A stretch of 64,000 nucleotides of DNA from Lachnospiraceae bacterium (GCA_021205755.1 JAJPWX010000127.1:41183-105182); one strand, 5' to 3'; shown: positions 17,128 to 26,846, numbered from the stretch's first letter. Numbers and translations: made by a program. Notes: generated by a model not told the origin, from the sequence alone.

Positions 17128-17994
17128 GTGATTACAAGTACATCAAATCTTCAGGTGAAACAGCTGATTCAGCTGCAAAAGAAGGCGAAGGAACGGAATA
17201 CACAGGATGTTTTTGTCGTGGAAGGTTCGAAGATGGCTCTGGAGGTGCCTGACAGTCAGCTCGTGCAGATTTATGTCTCAGAGCGGTTTTATGAAAAAGA
17301 TCCGGCCTTTTTCGGCGAGGACAGGCCGGTGACTGTGTTGTCGGATCGGGTGTTTGAAAGTGTGTCGGATACGAGGACTCCGCAGGGAGTCCTCTGTGTT
17401 GTACGACAATATCATTATGACTTAGAGGATTTGCTGGGGACAGCCGCCAGAGAGCCTTTGATCATAGCGCTGGAGAATCTTCAGGATCCGGGAAATCTGG
17501 GTACGATTGTGCGCACAGCGGAAGGCGCGGGGGTGACGGGTATTTTGCTCAGCCCGGGCTGTGTAGATCTCTATAACCCAAAAGTGATTCGTTCTACGAT
17601 GGGCGCAGTTTACCGGATGCCTTTTTATTATACGGATGATTTTGAGCGAGAACTGCGTACACTGAAGCAAAGGGGAGTGCGCTTGTTTGCGGCGCACCTG
17701 GAGGGGAGTGTCCCCTACGATGAGGAAACCTATTGCGGGCCGTCGGGCTTCCTGATCGGGAATGAGAGCCAGGGACTGACCGATGAGACGGCGGCAATTG
17801 CGAACGCGCGGATCCGGATTCCCATGTGCGGGCAGGTGGAGTCGTTGAATGCGGCCGTTGCGGCGTCGGTGCTGATGTATGAGGCGAATCGGCAGCGGCG
17901 AAGGGTACTGTCTGGTAAGGAAGGAATTCAGAAAAAGCTTCGGCCGGAAAAAAGATCAGGAAAGGAATTCAGGAAAGAAGGCATAGTTTCATGA
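17128..17994 (+). CDS. TrmH/SpoU-family RNA 2'-O-methyltransferase
   Basis: A 288-residue SPOUT methyltransferase with an N-terminal RNA-binding (SpoU substrate-binding) domain (residues 1-95, including FVVEGSKMALE) and a C-terminal knotted domain. The three family motifs are ALENLQDPGNLGTIVRTAEGAG, LIGNESQGLTDE and IRIPMCGQVESLNAAVAASVLMYE. Family members methylate ribose in 23S rRNA or tRNA; the exact target cannot be read from sequence. The start is GTG at 17128 with AAGGAAAG upstream. A basic tail (RRRVLSGKEG) extends the C-terminus. It overlaps greA by four bases (ATGA), so the two are translationally coupled. Confidence 0.92.
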   Translation: MITSTSNLQVKQLIQLQKKAKERNTQDVFVVEGSKMALEVPDSQLVQIYVSERFYEKDPAFFGEDRPVTVLSDRVFESVSDTRTPQGVLCVVRQYHYDLEDLLGTAAREPLIIALENLQDPGNLGTIVRTAEGAGVTGILLSPGCVDLYNPKVIRSTMGAVYRMPFYYTDDFERELRTLKQRGVRLFAAHLEGSVPYDEETYCGPSGFLIGNESQGLTDETAAIANARIRIPMCGQVESLNAAVAASVLMYEANRQRRRVLSGKEGIQKKLRPEKRSGKEFRKEGIVS

Positions 17995-18494
17995 GAGAAC
18001 AGTTGACAGAGGCGGATGTGAAATCCATTCAGGAGGAGATTGAATATCGCAAGCTGGTGGTACGCAAAGAGGCGATTGAGGCGGTGAAGGAAGCGCGCGC
18101 GCACGGGGATCTGAGTGAGAATTTTGAATATCACGCGGCGAAGACGGACAAGAATAAAAATGAGAGCCGCATCCGTTACCTGGAGAGGATGCTGAAGACG
18201 GCGGAAGTGATTTCTGACGATTCGAAGGAGGATGAAGTTGGAATTCACAATAAGGTAGAGGTATACGTGGAGGACGACGATGAGACAGAAGTCTATCAGA
18301 TTGTGACGTCTGTGCGGGGAAATTCGCTGGATGGAAGGATCAGTATCGAATCCCCGATGGGAAAGGCTCTGCTCGGACATAAGGTTGGAGACCGGGTCCT
18401 GGTGCAGGTGAATGAGAATTTTGGATACTATGTAGAAATCCGCAGTATTGATAAGACCGCGGATGGAGAGAATGAGGAGCTGCGGCAGTATTAA
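17991..18494 (+). CDS. greA: Transcription elongation factor GreA/GreB family
   Basis: A 167-residue transcript cleavage factor. The N-terminal coiled coil carries the conserved tip region ARAHGDLSENFEYHAAK, in which the acidic D/E pair coordinates the catalytic Mg2+ of RNA polymerase. The C-terminal FKBP-like domain has ISIESPMGKALLGHKVGDRV. It rescues backtracked RNA polymerase. Its start overlaps the stop of the upstream methyltransferase gene and it ends 21 bases before uvrC. Confidence 0.93.
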   Translation: MREQLTEADVKSIQEEIEYRKLVVRKEAIEAVKEARAHGDLSENFEYHAAKTDKNKNESRIRYLERMLKTAEVISDDSKEDEVGIHNKVEVYVEDDDETEVYQIVTSVRGNSLDGRISIESPMGKALLGHKVGDRVLVQVNENFGYYVEIRSIDKTADGENEELRQY

Positions 18495-18515
18495 AAAGAA
18501 AGGAGAGGCTTCCGT

Positions 18516-20432
18516 TTGGAGGATGAAAAAAACGCCCCCATTTTTAATATAGAAGAAGAACTGAAGAAGCTTCCCGGGCGGCCGGGCGTTTACATCATGC
18601 ATGACGCACGGGATGAGATTATTTACGTTGGCAAAGCCATCAGCCTGAAGAACCGGGTGCGGCAGTATTTCCAGACAAGCCGAAATAAGGGTCCCAAGAT
18701 TGAGCAGATGGTGCAGCGTATTTGCCGGTTCGAATATATCGTGACGGATTCGGAGCTTGAGGCGCTGGTGCTGGAAAGCAATCTGATTAAAGAGCATCGT
18801 CCGAAATATAATACGATGCTGAAGGATGACAAAAGCTATCCGTTTATTAAGGTAACGGTGGGGGAAGCGTTTCCGCGCGTCGTGTTTTCACGCAATATGA
18901 AAAAGGATAAGTCCCGGTATTTTGGGCCTTTTACAAGTGCCGGAGCGGTGAAGGATACCATTGAGCTGATTGATAAGCTTTATAAGCTCCGAAACTGTAC
19001 GCTTTCCTTTCCGCGAGATATCGGGAAGGATCGGGCCTGTCTTTACTATCACATCGGGCAGTGTCCGGCTCCATGTCAGGGAAAAATCAGCAGTGAGGAA
19101 TACCGCAAGTCGGTGGATGGAGCGTTGGAGTTTCTGGGTGGGAATTATGCGCCGGTGCTGGATATGCTGCAGGAGAAGATGGAGCAGGCTTCTGAGGAAC
19201 TGGATTTTGAAAAGGCGATTGAGTACCGGGATTTGCAAAGCAGCGTGCGGCAGGTTGCGCAGCGGCAGAAAATTACGCACGAGGACGGCGAGGATAAGGA
19301 TGTGCTGGCAATGGCCGTGGATGGCGGCGATGCGGTGGTACAGGTCTTTTTTATCCGCGGCGGCAAGATGATCGGGAGGGATCATTTTTACCTGCGGGTC
19401 GCACCGCACGACACCAAGGCAGTTATTTTAAGCAGTTTTATCAAGCAATATTACGCGGGTACACCGTTTGTGCCGCGGGAGCTGATGCTGGAGACGGAGA
19501 TTGAAGACCAGGGGCTTGTGGAGAAATGGCTCACCGAAAAGCGTGGCCAGAGGGTTTATCTTCGGGTGCCGAAAAAAGGAACGAAAGAGAAGCTGGTGGA
19601 GATGGCTGCGGAAAATGCGTCGATTGTCCTGCGCCAGGATCGGGAGCGGATCAAGCGAGAGGAAGGCCGTACGATCGGAGCGGTTCACGAGATTGAGAAT
19701 TTGCTGGGCATTGATCGGGCGATGCGCATGGAGGCTTATGATATTTCCAACATCAGCGGTTTCGAGTCCGTCGGTTCCATGATTGTCTATGAAAAGGGAA
19801 AACCAAAACGCAGCGATTACCGCAAGTTTAAGATTCGGACGGTACAGGGACCGGATGATTACGCGAGCATGGAGGAAGTACTGACCCGGCGGTTTGCGCA
19901 TGGACTGGAAGAACGGAAAGAGCTGGACGAGAAGGGCATGGGCTATGAGATGGGAAGCTTCAGCCGTTTCCCGGATCTGCTTCTGATGGATGGCGGCCGC
20001 GGCCAGGTCAATGTGGCGCTTCGTGTGCTGGATAACCTTGGCATATCCATTCCTGTCTGCGGTATGGTAAAGGATGATTTTCACCGGACACGCGGCATTT
20101 ATTTTGATAATGTCGAGCTGCCGATTGATACGCATTCGGAGGCGTTTCACCTGGTTACACGCATACAGGATGAGGCACACCGATTTGCGATTGAGTATCA
20201 CCGCAGCCTTCGCAGCAAAGCGCAGGTGCATTCGTTGCTGGATGAGATTGAGGGGATTGGGCCGACTCGCCGCAAGGCGCTGATGCGAACCTTCCAGTCG
20301 CTGGAGGCCATTCGCGACGCGTCTCTGGAGGAATTGACAAATGCGCCGTCCATGAATGCACGCAGCGCACGGGAAGTGTATGATTATTTTCATGGCGAAG
20401 AGCAGAAAGGCTCCAGAATTGAGGAAGAGTAG
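18516..20432 (+). CDS. uvrC: UvrABC excinuclease subunit C
   Basis: A 638-residue nucleotide excision repair endonuclease. In order: GIY-YIG nuclease (residues about 17-95, [18 protein letters not shown]), a cysteine cluster around residue 165-200 ([15 protein letters not shown]), a UVR motif (about 205-240, interaction with UvrB), the RNase H-like 5' nuclease ([46 protein letters not shown] broken here for length) and C-terminal helix-hairpin-helix motifs ([19 protein letters not shown]). The start is probably TTG at 18516, ten bases after AGGAG; no better ATG is in frame. Confidence 0.95.
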   Translation: MEDEKNAPIFNIEEELKKLPGRPGVYIMHDARDEIIYVGKAISLKNRVRQYFQTSRNKGPKIEQMVQRICRFEYIVTDSELEALVLESNLIKEHRPKYNTMLKDDKSYPFIKVTVGEAFPRVVFSRNMKKDKSRYFGPFTSAGAVKDTIELIDKLYKLRNCTLSFPRDIGKDRACLYYHIGQCPAPCQGKISSEEYRKSVDGALEFLGGNYAPVLDMLQEKMEQASEELDFEKAIEYRDLQSSVRQVAQRQKITHEDGEDKDVLAMAVDGGDAVVQVFFIRGGKMIGRDHFYLRVAPHDTKAVILSSFIKQYYAGTPFVPRELMLETEIEDQGLVEKWLTEKRGQRVYLRVPKKGTKEKLVEMAAENASIVLRQDRERIKREEGRTIGAVHEIENLLGIDRAMRMEAYDISNISGFESVGSMIVYEKGKPKRSDYRKFKIRTVQGPDDYASMEEVLTRRFAHGLEERKELDEKGMGYEMGSFSRFPDLLLMDGGRGQVNVALRVLDNLGISIPVCGMVKDDFHRTRGIYFDNVELPIDTHSEAFHLVTRIQDEAHRFAIEYHRSLRSKAQVHSLLDEIEGIGPTRRKALMRTFQSLEAIRDASLEELTNAPSMNARSAREVYDYFHGEEQKGSRIEEE

Positions 20433-20450
20433 AGAATTGCGGGTTTTATC

Positions 20451-20479
20451 TGGACAAATATATGGGAATCAGGTACAAT
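20451..20479 (+). promoter_or_regulatory. Promoter of hprK
   Basis: TGGACA (20451-20456) and TACAAT (20474-20479) are spaced by 17 bases in the 129-base gap between uvrC and hprK. Confidence 0.6.
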
Positions 20480-20561
20480 CGGATATTATCTGCCCTGTAT
20501 GAGCGGAATTAGAATACAGGCAGGACAAAAATACAAAATTTATACAGGAGGGATTTTGCAT

Positions 20562-21509
20562 ATGCCGACAGCCAGTGTTTCGTTGGAAAAGATTGTTGAA
20601 AAAATGGAACTGAAAAATCTGACTCCAGAGATTGATATTTCGAATAAAAGGGTGGTTACGTCGGAGATTAACCGTCCGGCGCTGCAGCTTACCGGCTATT
20701 TTGACCATTTCTATTCGGAACGGGTGCAGATTATCGGATATGTGGAGTACACGTATCTGGAACATCTTTCACGGGAAACGAAGGTCCCTGTGTACGAAAA
20801 GTTTTTATCTTATAATGTGCCATGTATTATTTATACGACGATGACAGAGCCGGATGAAGATATGCTCCGCCTGGCAAAGCAGTACCAGGTGCCGATCTTT
20901 ATTACGGAGCAGACAACGTCTGGATTTATGGCAGAGATCATTCGCTGGCTGAATGTGGAGCTGGCGCCGTGTATTTCGATTCACGGCGTGCTGGTGGATG
21001 TGTACGGTGAAGGGATTCTGATCATGGGCGAGAGCGGCATCGGTAAGAGCGAGGCGGCGTTGGAGCTGATTAAGCGCGGACACCGCCTGGTCACGGATGA
21101 TGTTGTAGAGATCCGTAAGGTCAGCGACGCGACGCTGATCGGCGCATCGCCGGATATTACGCGGCATTTTATTGAACTGCGCGGCATCGGCATTATTGAT
21201 GTGAAGACGTTGTTCGGTGTGGAGAGTGTAAAGAATACACAGCAGATTGACCTGGTGATTAAGCTGGAGGAGTGGAGTCGGGATAAAGAGTATGACCGGC
21301 TTGGGCTGGAAGAGGAATATACGGAATTTTTGGGGAACAAAGTGGTATGTCATTCTCTGCCGATCCGTCCGGGCAGGAACCTGGCAGTGATTGTGGAAGC
21401 AGCGGCGGTCAACCACAGACAGAAGAAGATGGGTTATAATGCGGCGCAGGAGTTGTACAATCGTGTACAGAACAGCCTGATGAGAAATGCACAGAATAAG
21501 GAGCAGTGA
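20562..21509 (+). CDS. hprK: HPr kinase/phosphorylase
   Basis: A 315-residue bifunctional enzyme that phosphorylates or dephosphorylates Ser46 of HPr and so sets carbon catabolite repression in Firmicutes. The Walker A motif is GESGIGKSEAALEL at about residue 156, followed by TDDVVEI and the family signature IELRGIGIIDVKTLFGV. The N-terminal domain (residues 1-130) has the usual HPrK_N pattern including GYFDHFYSERVQIIG. The start ATG at 20562 is set by AGGAGG upstream. It is followed after four bases by the glucokinase gene, linking sugar entry into glycolysis with its regulator. Confidence 0.96.
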   Translation: MPTASVSLEKIVEKMELKNLTPEIDISNKRVVTSEINRPALQLTGYFDHFYSERVQIIGYVEYTYLEHLSRETKVPVYEKFLSYNVPCIIYTTMTEPDEDMLRLAKQYQVPIFITEQTTSGFMAEIIRWLNVELAPCISIHGVLVDVYGEGILIMGESGIGKSEAALELIKRGHRLVTDDVVEIRKVSDATLIGASPDITRHFIELRGIGIIDVKTLFGVESVKNTQQIDLVIKLEEWSRDKEYDRLGLEEEYTEFLGNKVVCHSLPIRPGRNLAVIVEAAAVNHRQKKMGYNAAQELYNRVQNSLMRNAQNKEQ

Positions 21510-21513
21510 GATT

Positions 21514-22449
21514 ATGGCTAAGTATTGTTTTGGGATTGATGTTGGCGGTACAACGATTAAATGCGGGCTTTTTCAGACGGATGGCGTAATGCTGGACAAA
21601 TGGGAAATCCGTACCAGAGTAGAAGAAAGTGGCAGATATATTCTCCCGGATGTGGCAGAGACGATTCTGGCAAAAATAGCAGAAAAGAATCTCAGCAAAA
21701 GCGACATTGCAGGCGTGGGGATTGGCGTTCCGGGGCCGGTCAATGAGGCCGGAGAGGTGCCGGAAGCGGTAAACATCCACTGGGGTTATGTGAATGTAGT
21801 GAAAGAGCTTGGCGATCTGACCGGGATGACGGTCAAGGCGGCAAATGACGCGAACGTAGCGGCGCTCGGTGAGCTCTGGCAGGGCGGCGGTACGGGCTAC
21901 CAGGATATGATTATGGTGACTTTGGGGACCGGCGTAGGCGGCGGAATTATTCTCGGCGGCAAGATTGTGGCAGGCGCGCACGGCGCGGGAGGCGAGATCG
22001 GTCATGCACATGTGGATGATACGATGGTTGAGGCCTGCAACTGCGGCAACCATGGATGCCTGGAACAGTTTGCTTCCGCCACGGGGATTGCGAATCTCGC
22101 GAAAAAGATTCTGGAGGCCAGCGACGCTCCATCCGTAATACGCGGACATCGTAATATTTCCGCGAAGACTGTTTTTGACGCAGTAAAAGAAGGGGACGCT
22201 CTGGCCATTCAGGTAGCGGAACAGTTTGGGGAATATCTTGGGAAAGCGCTGGCGGTATTTTCCGTTGTAGTAGACCCGGAGGTGATTGTGATCGGCGGAG
22301 GCGTATCGAACGCGGGACCGATTTTACTGGATTATGTGACGGGGCCGTTCTGCAAAAACACATTTCCGCCGTGCCGGGATACGAAATTTGCCCTTGCAAA
22401 GCTGGGAAATGACGCCGGAATTTATGGTGCGGCGAAGATGGTATTATAA
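21514..22449 (+). CDS. glcK: ROK-family glucokinase
   Basis: A 311-residue sugar kinase. It opens with the ATP phosphate-binding motif YCFGIDVGGTTIKCGLF; the ROK signature GAGGEIGHAHV precedes the zinc-binding motif CNCGNHGCLEQFAS (C-x-C-G-x2-G-C-x-E). The conserved NDANVAALGE carries the catalytic Asp. The product most probably makes glucose 6-phosphate. The ATG at 21514 follows AAGGAG. Its stop codon overlaps the next start codon (TAATG), so the two genes are coupled. Confidence 0.93.
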   Translation: MAKYCFGIDVGGTTIKCGLFQTDGVMLDKWEIRTRVEESGRYILPDVAETILAKIAEKNLSKSDIAGVGIGVPGPVNEAGEVPEAVNIHWGYVNVVKELGDLTGMTVKAANDANVAALGELWQGGGTGYQDMIMVTLGTGVGGGIILGGKIVAGAHGAGGEIGHAHVDDTMVEACNCGNHGCLEQFASATGIANLAKKILEASDAPSVIRGHRNISAKTVFDAVKEGDALAIQVAEQFGEYLGKALAVFSVVVDPEVIVIGGGVSNAGPILLDYVTGPFCKNTFPPCRDTKFALAKLGNDAGIYGAAKMVL

Positions 22450-23267
22450 TGGGCACCGCGATGGAATTGCCATTTGGCGGCTCTTCATTGGAAGAAGGGA
22501 CACATGGAACAGTGAATTATGTGGCGTTTGATCTGGAGACGACGGGGCTGCGTCCTTCGACTGACCGCATTCTGGAGATCGGCGCCGTGCGGGTGGAAGA
22601 TGGGGAAGTGACTGGTACATATGAGACCCTGGTAGACCACGCGCTGCCGATTCCCCAAAGGATTACGGAGCTGACTGGTATCACAGAAGAAATGACCGCC
22701 GGGGCACCGGATATCCGTGAAGCGGTGGAAGGCTTCTTGCACTTTTCCGGAGATGCTGTCCTGCTTGGCCATAATATCCAGTTTGACTATGGTTTTATGA
22801 AACGCAATGTGCTGAATCTGCATGCGCTGCAGGCAACTGAGAATGGAGCGGGAGCTTCCTCGAACGGCACCTATGAACGGATGGGGCTGGATACGCTTGC
22901 CATTGCCCGTGCCGTGCTTCCGCAGCTGGAGAGCAAATCCCTTGATAAGCTGGCAGCCTGGTATCAGATTCCTCTGGAGCATCATCACCGCGCGATGGAT
23001 GACGCGATGACCACGGCACAGTTGTTTGAACGCCTGCGAGAGGATTATGGGGAAAAGTATCCGATACTGTTTGAACCGAAGCCGCTGCAGTTTCAGGTAC
23101 GCAAGGAAGGTCCCATTACGAGTTCACAAAAAGTATACTTGCGTGAACTGATAAAATATCATAGAATAGACACAGCCGTGAAAATAGATTTACTGACAAA
23201 GAACGAGGCTTCGCGGATGATTGACGGGATTATTTTGCGGTATGGGAAGATTGGTTCCCGTCCGTGA
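22449..23267 (+). CDS. DEDDh 3'-5' exonuclease (DNA polymerase III epsilon-like)
   Basis: A 272-residue protein. Exo I is VAFDLETTGLRPSTDRILEIGAV at about residues 25-47, Exo II is LLGHNIQFDYGFM, and Exo III is EHHHRAMDDAMTT, giving the full DEDDh catalytic set. The N-terminal 20 residues and a C-terminal stretch of about 60 residues (SSQKVYLRELIKYHRIDTAV) lie outside the nuclease fold; the latter may be a small helical nucleic-acid-binding domain. The role could be DNA proofreading or repair, or RNA processing; the sequence does not decide. It is translationally coupled to glcK. Confidence 0.88.
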   Translation: MGTAMELPFGGSSLEEGTHGTVNYVAFDLETTGLRPSTDRILEIGAVRVEDGEVTGTYETLVDHALPIPQRITELTGITEEMTAGAPDIREAVEGFLHFSGDAVLLGHNIQFDYGFMKRNVLNLHALQATENGAGASSNGTYERMGLDTLAIARAVLPQLESKSLDKLAAWYQIPLEHHHRAMDDAMTTAQLFERLREDYGEKYPILFEPKPLQFQVRKEGPITSSQKVYLRELIKYHRIDTAVKIDLLTKNEASRMIDGIILRYGKIGSRP

Positions 23268-23377
23268 ATGTACTGTGTGTTTGAAAAATGTGACGATTCA
23301 GGATTGTGCGGAAGATTACGAAAAAACAGTGCCCGGCAGACTTGATAAAAGAATTTACGAGATAAGAGGTGAGAAGG

Positions 23378-23488
23378 ATGATGAATTTTAACAGTAAGAA
23401 AAAACAGCGGATTGCCGCCATTATTGTCATTGTGATTGTTGTGGCTATGGTACTTGGAACGATCGCGTCTGCGCTGCTTATCGCGTAA
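23378..23488 (+). CDS. Small single-pass membrane protein (36 residues)
   Basis: A short reading frame MMNFNSKKKQRIAAIIVIVI... ends in TAA at 23488. It has a basic N-terminus (SKKKQR) and one hydrophobic segment of about 24 residues, the layout of the DUF4044-like small membrane proteins of Firmicutes. AGAGGTGAG lies upstream at a workable distance. It sits between the exonuclease gene and the VanW gene, 25 bases before the latter's start, and may be cotranscribed. Function unknown. Confidence 0.65.
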   Translation: MMNFNSKKKQRIAAIIVIVIVVAMVLGTIASALLIA

Positions 23489-23513
23489 GAGTGACAGGGA
23501 AGGGGATGCTTCA

Positions 23514-25163
23514 ATGTGTAAGAAATTTTTTAAGGGGATGCTGCTGCCGTTTCTACTGCTTTTTGCAGCTCTTACCGCATCAGCGGAAGGAACGACGGTG
23601 ATCAGCGACGGCGTTTTTATAGGGGATAAAGACGTCAGCGGTATGACGGTCGATGAGGTGGAGGCCTATGTGGAAAGTGAGGTTCAGACGTTAGCTGCCT
23701 CGACGATCACCATACAGATGGGAGACGACGCGGTGACCACGACCTGGGAAGATCTGGGACTTACCTGGACGAATACGGATCTGGTGTATGAGATCAGTGA
23801 GCTTGGCACGACGGGAAATATTATCCGGCGTTATATGGAGCAGAAGGATCTGGAGAATCAGAGTACAAATTATGAGATAGAGTACGAATGGGATGAATCC
23901 GCGGCGGAAGCTTTTGTGGAATCTCTGGAGGTCTATAATTCTGATCCGGTAGAAGGCTCTGTCTATATGAATGACGATGGCTCGCTTGGCGTAGAAGGCG
24001 GCACGGATGGTATGACACTGGATGTGGACGCGACGCTTGTGAGTCTGAAAGAGCATCTGCAGACGCTGGAGGCCGGGGATGCGGTGATTCAGGCGACAGC
24101 GGATGTGGTATCGCCGACTCTGACGGCAGATCTGTTAAGTCAGATGACGGATGTCCTGGGCACGGCGACGACGAGCTATGCTTCCTCTACTTCGAACCGC
24201 GCGCAGAACGTGCAGAATGGTACTTCCAAGATTAATGGCACACTTCTGATGCCGGGCGAGAGTTTTTCTGTGACGGAGGCGGTCGCACCGTTTACAGAGG
24301 ATAACGGCTATGCACTGGCTGCTTCTTATGAGGCGGGGCAGGTCGTAGAGTCCTATGGCGGCGGTATCTGCCAGGTGTCTACGACCCTGTATAATGCGGT
24401 ATTGAAAGCGGAACTTCAGGTGGATAAGCGTTATAATCATACGATGCTGGTATCTTATGTCGATCCGTCGAAGGACGCAGCGATTGCGGAAGGTCTGATG
24501 GATTTTGTCTTTACAAATAATCAGGATTATCCGATTTATATCGCGGGAAGTGCGTACGGCGGAACGCTGACGTTTTCGATTTATGGTGTGGAGACAAGGG
24601 CGTCGAACCGGACCATCAAGTTTGTCAGTGAGACCCTGAGCCAGACGGACCCGGAAAGCAACATTACTCTGGTGGCAAATACCAGCCAGAATGTCGGTTA
24701 TTTGTATCAGGTGCAGAGCGCGCACCAGGGATTGAGCGCGGTGCTTTGGAAGGAAATTTACATTGATGGGGTATTGTCAGAAACGATCCAGGTAAACAGC
24801 AGCACCTACACGGCCTCGCCTGCAATTTATGAGGTTGGCGTGGTCACGAGCAACAGTTCGCTTTCGTCCGCGCTATATACGGCGATTGCGGCAAATGATC
24901 TGTCTCAGGTGCAGTATTTGATTACCTATGGTGTGTCAACGAGCCAGACGGAGAGCGAGACCACCACGCAGAGTGAGACGACAACGCAGAGCGAGACCAC
25001 TACGCAGAGTGAGACAACGACACAAAGCGAGACAACGGTACAGAGTGAGACCACTGCGCAGAGCGAGACGGCCGCACAGAGCGAGACTACATCGACAAGT
25101 ACGGATACTTCAACCGATACCTCGACGGATACTTCGTCCGGAGAGACGGTAGTGGTAGAATAA
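23514..25163 (+). CDS. Secreted VanW-family protein with G5-like domain and repeat tail
   Basis: A 549-residue exported protein. A signal peptide (MCKKFFKGMLLPFLLLFAAL, cleavage near ASAEG) is followed by a peptidoglycan-binding-4-like region (about 40-150, GVFIGDKDVSGMTVDEVEAY), the VanW domain (about 225-350, LLMPGESFSVTEAVAPF and YGGGICQVSTTLYNA) and a G5-like region (about 365-445). The last 75 residues are low-complexity: TTQSE repeats, then TSTDTS. VanW proteins occur in some vancomycin resistance clusters but are common in Clostridia and do not imply resistance; they are thought to act at the wall. No sortase signal or C-terminal membrane anchor is visible. GGAAGGGG precedes the ATG. 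Confidence 0.9.
   Translation: MCKKFFKGMLLPFLLLFAALTASAEGTTVISDGVFIGDKDVSGMTVDEVEAYVESEVQTLAASTITIQMGDDAVTTTWEDLGLTWTNTDLVYEISELGTTGNIIRRYMEQKDLENQSTNYEIEYEWDESAAEAFVESLEVYNSDPVEGSVYMNDDGSLGVEGGTDGMTLDVDATLVSLKEHLQTLEAGDAVIQATADVVSPTLTADLLSQMTDVLGTATTSYASSTSNRAQNVQNGTSKINGTLLMPGESFSVTEAVAPFTEDNGYALAASYEAGQVVESYGGGICQVSTTLYNAVLKAELQVDKRYNHTMLVSYVDPSKDAAIAEGLMDFVFTNNQDYPIYIAGSAYGGTLTFSIYGVETRASNRTIKFVSETLSQTDPESNITLVANTSQNVGYLYQVQSAHQGLSAVLWKEIYIDGVLSETIQVNSSTYTASPAIYEVGVVTSNSSLSSALYTAIAANDLSQVQYLITYGVSTSQTESETTTQSETTTQSETTTQSETTTQSETTVQSETTAQSETAAQSETTSTSTDTSTDTSTDTSSGETVVVE
24951..25094 (+). repeat. Eight tandem 18-bp repeats coding a Thr/Gln/Ser/Glu tail
   Basis: Units of CAGAGYGAGACNACNACG recur at exactly 18-base steps from 24951 to 25077, encoding (Q/E)SETTT-type hexapeptides. 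Third-position differences between units show the array is not freshly expanded. Confidence 0.85.
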
Positions 25164-25254
25164 AGGCAGCCATTCAGGACAGTTCTTTGCATTTGGTGCG
25201 AAGAACGTGTGAAAACGACTTACGTCGTTTACTATAAAAAACGGGAATGAGAAA

Positions 25255-26325
25255 ATGCAGGTGGGAGAGCTGACAGAAGCGGTTCGAAACCGTTCTGTGT
25301 ACAGGCAATTTCATTGGGACAATGCCGGCGGGCAGGCCGATTGCCGTGGGAGAGGATCGAATTTATATTTTTCCACAGCTGGCCCGCTTCCGGGGTATGC
25401 GGATATGCCGTGGCGTCAGGTGACTGCCGCGGCTAATTCGCTTGCAGCGGATGGCGCAGAGGGACTGGCGGTTTCCATTCAGGGGTGCCTGCCAGTGTCA
25501 TACGAGGAAGCCAGACTCCGGGAAGATATGAAACAGTTTGCCGCGGAGATAAAAACGAACGGCATGGAACCGGGTGACATCCATATACAGGTATCTGACC
25601 AGGTAAATGCGGCGCAGTATTTTGTGAATGCTGTGGGGCATGGATTATGGACAGAGACACCGAAATCAGCCGGGAATGAGCAGGGGTTCACTGGAACGGC
25701 TGACCTTGAGGGAAATTCTGCAGGCTCGAAAGTGAGAATGCACGGACGGGAGAGAAGTCTGTGTCCGGGGCAGGAGCTGGTTGTGGTGCGTCAGATTGCG
25801 CTGACAGGGACAGCGGCGCTTGCGCGGCTGCATGAGGAAGAACTGCGTCGGCGTTTTCCATTTTGGCTGGTTGACCATGCAAAAGAGTTTGATCAGTGGA
25901 TGTCAGCTGCGGAAGCTGCGTATGCCGTGCACCAGTTTGGCACGGCTACTGTCTATTCTGTCGCGCAGGGAGGTATTTTCAATGCACTCTGGGAACTGGC
26001 AGAATGCGCGGATGTCGGACTGGAGGTGGATCTTCGACGGATTCCTGTGAAACAGGAGACAATAGAGATCTGCGAGTATTTTGACCTCAATCCATATTAT
26101 TTGTATTCAGCAGGCTGTCTTCTGATCGGAACCGAACAGGCGGAAGGTCTGGTCGCAGCGTTAGCCGATATCGGTATTTCGGCAGCTGTGATTGGCTGCG
26201 TAACAGACGGGAATGACCGGGTGATCTGCAACGGAGAGAATCGCCGATTTCTGGATCGGCCGAAGCAGGATGAATTGTGGAGGCTGGGGGATGGCGAAAT
26301 GGCAGCTGGAAAGAAAAGCAGCTGA
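25255..26325 (+). CDS. AIR synthase-related protein (HypE/PurM-like fold)
   Basis: A 356-residue cytosolic protein. The C-terminal half matches the AIR-synthase-related C-terminal domain: QGGIFNALWELAECADVGLEVDL, PVKQETIEICEYFDLNPYYLYSAGCLLIG, and AVIGCVTDGNDRVICN. The pattern is that of HypE/ThiL/PurM relatives, which use ATP to activate carbonyl or carbamoyl oxygens. No hydrogenase maturation or purine genes lie nearby, so the substrate is unknown. The N-terminal half is more diverged than in HypE and lacks its C-terminal Cys. The gene is 38 bases ahead of an Lrp-type regulator gene and is probably in one operon with it. Confidence 0.75.
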   Translation: MQVGELTEAVRNRSVYRQFHWDNAGGQADCRGRGSNLYFSTAGPLPGYADMPWRQVTAAANSLAADGAEGLAVSIQGCLPVSYEEARLREDMKQFAAEIKTNGMEPGDIHIQVSDQVNAAQYFVNAVGHGLWTETPKSAGNEQGFTGTADLEGNSAGSKVRMHGRERSLCPGQELVVVRQIALTGTAALARLHEEELRRRFPFWLVDHAKEFDQWMSAAEAAYAVHQFGTATVYSVAQGGIFNALWELAECADVGLEVDLRRIPVKQETIEICEYFDLNPYYLYSAGCLLIGTEQAEGLVAALADIGISAAVIGCVTDGNDRVICNGENRRFLDRPKQDELWRLGDGEMAAGKKSS

Positions 26326-26363
26326 TGGCGGCAGAAACAGGAAACAATAGGAGAAATAGCATT

Positions 26364-26846
26364 ATGAGAGAACAAATTTTATCGCTTCTGGAGAAGAATA
26401 GCAAAATAGATCTGGGAGAATTGGCAGTTTTATTGGGAACGAATGAGGAGGTCATTCAAAAAGAGGTAGAAGCAATGGAGCAGGAGCAGGTGATCTGCGG
26501 CTACCATACATTGATTGACTGGGAAAAAACAGATTCAGAAAAGGTAACGGCGCTGATTGAGGTGCGGGTGACTCCGCAGAGAGGGCAGGGGTTTGACACG
26601 ATTGCCGAGCGCATTTACAATTATCCGGAGGTGCAGTCCGTATATCTTATCTCCGGAGCGTACGATCTGTTGGTGATCCTGCAGGGCAAGACGCTCCGTG
26701 AAGTGTCCAGCTTTGTCAGCGATAAGCTGTCCACACTGGACTCCGTTTTGAGTACCGCCACGCATTTTATTCTGAAAAAGTATAAGGACTATGGAACGAT
26801 TCTTGGCAAAAAAGAAAAGGATGAAAGGATGTTGATGACGCCGTGA
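26364..26846 (+). CDS. Lrp/AsnC-family transcriptional regulator
   Basis: A 160-residue regulator with an N-terminal winged helix (MREQILSLLEKNSKIDLGEL... residues 1-55) and a C-terminal RAM ligand-binding domain (VTALIEVRVTPQ, VYLISGAYDLLVIL). Lrp-type proteins bind amino acids and control amino acid metabolism genes. Start at 26364 is fixed by AGGAG nine bases upstream. It overlaps the aminotransferase gene by four bases; this regulator-aminotransferase pair is seen in Bacillus as yugG-yugH. Confidence 0.88.
   Translation: MREQILSLLEKNSKIDLGELAVLLGTNEEVIQKEVEAMEQEQVICGYHTLIDWEKTDSEKVTALIEVRVTPQRGQGFDTIAERIYNYPEVQSVYLISGAYDLLVILQGKTLREVSSFVSDKLSTLDSVLSTATHFILKKYKDYGTILGKKEKDERMLMTP

Noticed and set aside
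24951..25094. Regular 18-bp repeats considered as a CRISPR array
   Set aside because: There are no spacers; the repeats are in frame and encode the tail of the VanW protein.
23514..25163. Reading the VanW protein as vancomycin resistance
   Set aside because: No vanHAX or vanRS genes are nearby, and VanW proteins are common in susceptible Clostridia.
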